In this document: in pieces, positions 5,223 to 6,857 of the stretch | Position numbering within the stretch: the stretch's first letter is position 1 | Layout: each line of letters starts with the position of its first letter | DNA from: Bacteroidota bacterium | GTDB lineage: Bacteria > Bacteroidota > Bacteroidia > JAADEI01 | Assembly: GCA_015490475.1 (NCBI GenBank) | Contig: WFXT01000012.1 | Location: 1-6,857 of the forward strand | Direction: 5' to 3' | Length of the DNA: 6,857 bases | The notes under the pieces: generated by a model | The model's input: only the letters and a program-made list of their open reading frames with translations | The model's database searches: none | Told to the model about the DNA's origin: nothing | Translations under genes and position numbers: made by a program

Positions 5223-6857
5223 CTATTTCCTTCCAATCATTTTAAGAAATTCCTCTTCATTTATGGTTTTGATACCCAATTGCTGAGCCTTACGTAGTTT
5301 AGAACCGGGGTTCTTACCAACCACAAGCAAGGTAACTTTTCTTGACACGGAACTGGCAACTTTCCCTCCCAGTTCTTCGACCAATCTGGATGCCTCTCTT
5401 CGTGTACAACAGTCCAATTCTCCTGTGAATACCACCACGTGTCCTGCAAATGGTCCCTCCTTGGGCTTTTCTTCTTCCTGTTCTAACCTTTTTACATTAA
5501 CTCCAAGTTGAGCAAGTTCCTCTATCATTTTGCGATTTGACTCATTGTGGAAGAAGTCATATATACTCCTTGCTACTTTTGGACCTATATCGGGAAGTTT
5601 CATATAATCCTCCACCTGCCAGTCAAAAAACTCAAATATTTCCTTGACCTGCTGAGCCAACATCTTAGCAGTCACTTTACCGACATTAGGGATCCCAAGG
5701 GCATAAATAAGCCTATCAAGGTCCCGATGCTTGCTTTCTTCAACAGCCTTTTTAAGATTTTGTGCGGACTTGACTCCGAAGCCAGGCAGACGAATTATTC
5801 TCTCATAGTCCATGCGATAAATATCCGGTATCGTTTTTATTATTCCCGCTTTATAAAAGCGGCGGACAGTTTGTTCACCCAGTCCCTCAATATCCATAGC
5901 ATCCCTTGATGCATAATGAATTATCCTTTCCACTACTTGAGCCGGGCAGTTTACATTAATACACCTCCAGAAGGCTTCTCCCGGTTCTTTAACCAATGGG
6001 GAACCACAACTGGGGCAATTCTTGGGAAATTCAATTGGTTTTTCATTTCCAGTGCGTGCTTCCTTGATAACTTTGACTATGTAAGGAATAACCTCTCCAG
6101 CCCTTTCTACCAACACAAGGTCTCCAATTCTTATGTCTTTCTGACGAATAAAATCTTCATTAAACAATGACACAGAAGAAACGATTACTCCACCCACCTG
6201 TACAGGGTCCAGTTTAGCTACTGGCGTAACAATACCTGTTCTACCCACCTGAAAAATAACATCCCTTAACCGGGTGGTTGCTTGATTGGCTTTAAACTTG
6301 TAGGCTATTGCCCATCTTGGATGATGGCTTGTAAAACCAAGTTTTTCATAGAGATATATTTCATTAACTTTGATAACCATTCCATCCACTTCATAAGGAT
6401 ATTCCTGTCGTTTGTTTTCCCATTCCTGACAATATGCAATAACATCCTCTATGCTATCAAAGACTTTCATTTCTGGATATGGTGTAAAGAATCCCAGCTC
6501 GTGCAATAGTCTCACTGCATCGTAATGAGTTTTTATCTTATCTCCGAGAATATTATTTCCGTTTGAATCCTCTGCATAAGAAATTTGGTATACAACAGCC
6601 ACCAGAGGTCTTCTGGCAACCTCTCTGGGGTCTTGAAGTCTTATTGACCCGGCGGCAGCATTTCTGGGATTAGCCAGTGGCGTTAAACCCTCCTTCTCCC
6701 TCTCCTCATTCATTTTACGAAAATGTTCCTTTGATATGACAACCTCTCCTCTTATCTCGGCTCTTCTGATGCCCTTTCTGGAAAATTTAGCCTGCAAAGG
6801 AACAGTCCTTATAGTTTTTATATTAGGCGTTATGTCTTCTCCCTTTATGCCGTCGCC
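5223..6857 (-). CDS. ligA: NAD-dependent DNA ligase, N-terminus beyond the window edge
   Basis: Cytoplasmic enzyme that seals nicks in duplex DNA during replication and repair, using NAD+ as AMP donor. The frame is open to base 6857 and gives 544 residues; against E. coli LigA about 135 N-terminal residues are missing, including domain Ia and the AMP-accepting lysine. Visible in order: GDGIKGEDIT (1-10) and the conserved NIKTIRTVP; IRGEVV with E38; NPRNAAAGSIR (63-73) with two substrate-binding Arg; YEVDGMVIKV (155-164) and WAIAYKF (182-188) of the nucleotidyltransferase domain; an OB fold (about 198-270); a four-Cys zinc site at 281, 284, 299 and 304 (C-x2-C-x14-C-x4-C); helix-hairpin-helix repeats with LPGFGVKSA, LGIPNVGK and LPDIGPKVA; and a C-terminal BRCT domain (about 468-544, VVVFTGEL...GSKLRKAQQLGI). 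Everything visible is intact. A TTG at 6797 is not the start, since conserved ligase sequence continues upstream of it. Confidence 0.98.
   Translation of the reverse strand, partial: GDGIKGEDITPNIKTIRTVPLQAKFSRKGIRRAEIRGEVVISKEHFRKMNEEREKEGLTPLANPRNAAAGSIRLQDPREVARRPLVAVVYQISYAEDSNGNNILGDKIKTHYDAVRLLHELGFFTPYPEMKVFDSIEDVIAYCQEWENKRQEYPYEVDGMVIKVNEIYLYEKLGFTSHHPRWAIAYKFKANQATTRLRDVIFQVGRTGIVTPVAKLDPVQVGGVIVSSVSLFNEDFIRQKDIRIGDLVLVERAGEVIPYIVKVIKEARTGNEKPIEFPKNCPSCGSPLVKEPGEAFWRCINVNCPAQVVERIIHYASRDAMDIEGLGEQTVRRFYKAGIIKTIPDIYRMDYERIIRLPGFGVKSAQNLKKAVEESKHRDLDRLIYALGIPNVGKVTAKMLAQQVKEIFEFFDWQVEDYMKLPDIGPKVARSIYDFFHNESNRKMIEELAQLGVNVKRLEQEEEKPKEGPFAGHVVVFTGELDCCTRREASRLVEELGGKVASSVSRKVTLLVVGKNPGSKLRKAQQLGIKTINEEEFLKMIGRK

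Noticed and set aside
5547..6509. Plus-strand open frames opposite ligA
   Set aside because: Antisense to strongly conserved ligase domains, with no motif or promoter of their own.
6795..6797. TTG as the ligA start codon
   Set aside because: The frame continues to the window edge and encodes GDGIKGEDIT and IRTVP, conserved interior ligase sequence, so the true start lies outside.

Overview
The window looks like a chromosomal segment of a low-GC member of the Bacteroidota, roughly 38-40% GC by eye. Three things point there. The M23 peptidase has the GAFGEIR...HFHAGWD arrangement common in that phylum. Several genes have TAnnTTTG boxes, the Bacteroidota -7 element, in place of classical -10 boxes, and clear Shine-Dalgarno sites are lacking. 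The O-antigen ligase-like protein also looks like the Bacteroidota type. The paired DUF996 membrane proteins belong to a family that, to my knowledge, is common in archaea and thermophiles, so a warm habitat is possible but unproven.

Layout. Positions 1-1550 (minus strand) hold a two-gene unit: panB (ketopantoate hydroxymethyltransferase, pantothenate/CoA synthesis), whose end overlaps the start of a secreted M23 metallopeptidase that runs off the left edge. Positions 1551-2214 are a 660-base spacer region. It contains one possible small membrane protein on the minus strand, a 10-bp motif present twice in tandem and once inverted, two other short inverted repeats, and promoter-like boxes facing both ways. 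Positions 2215-3686 (plus strand) are a translationally coupled pair: a mini-GNAT acetyltransferase and a polytopic O-antigen ligase/polymerase-like protein sharing a GTGA overlap. Positions 3723-5202 hold two tandem, diverged DUF996 membrane proteins separated by about 220 bases of AT-rich DNA. Positions 5223-6857 (minus strand) are ligA, the NAD-dependent DNA ligase, converging on the second DUF996 gene with a 20-base gap. Its first ~135 codons, including the AMP-accepting lysine, lie beyond the right edge.

How the genes relate. PanB and LigA are housekeeping enzymes. The M23 peptidase and the ligase-like protein act at the envelope. The GNAT-ligase-DUF996-DUF996 run is co-directional and three of its four members are integral membrane proteins, but the sequence does not show that they form one pathway. 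I found no mobile element, CRISPR array, tRNA or rRNA. The points most worth a second look are the DUF996 tandem pair, the repeat cluster at 2037-2126, and the recurring TAnnTTTG boxes, which help correct start sites.
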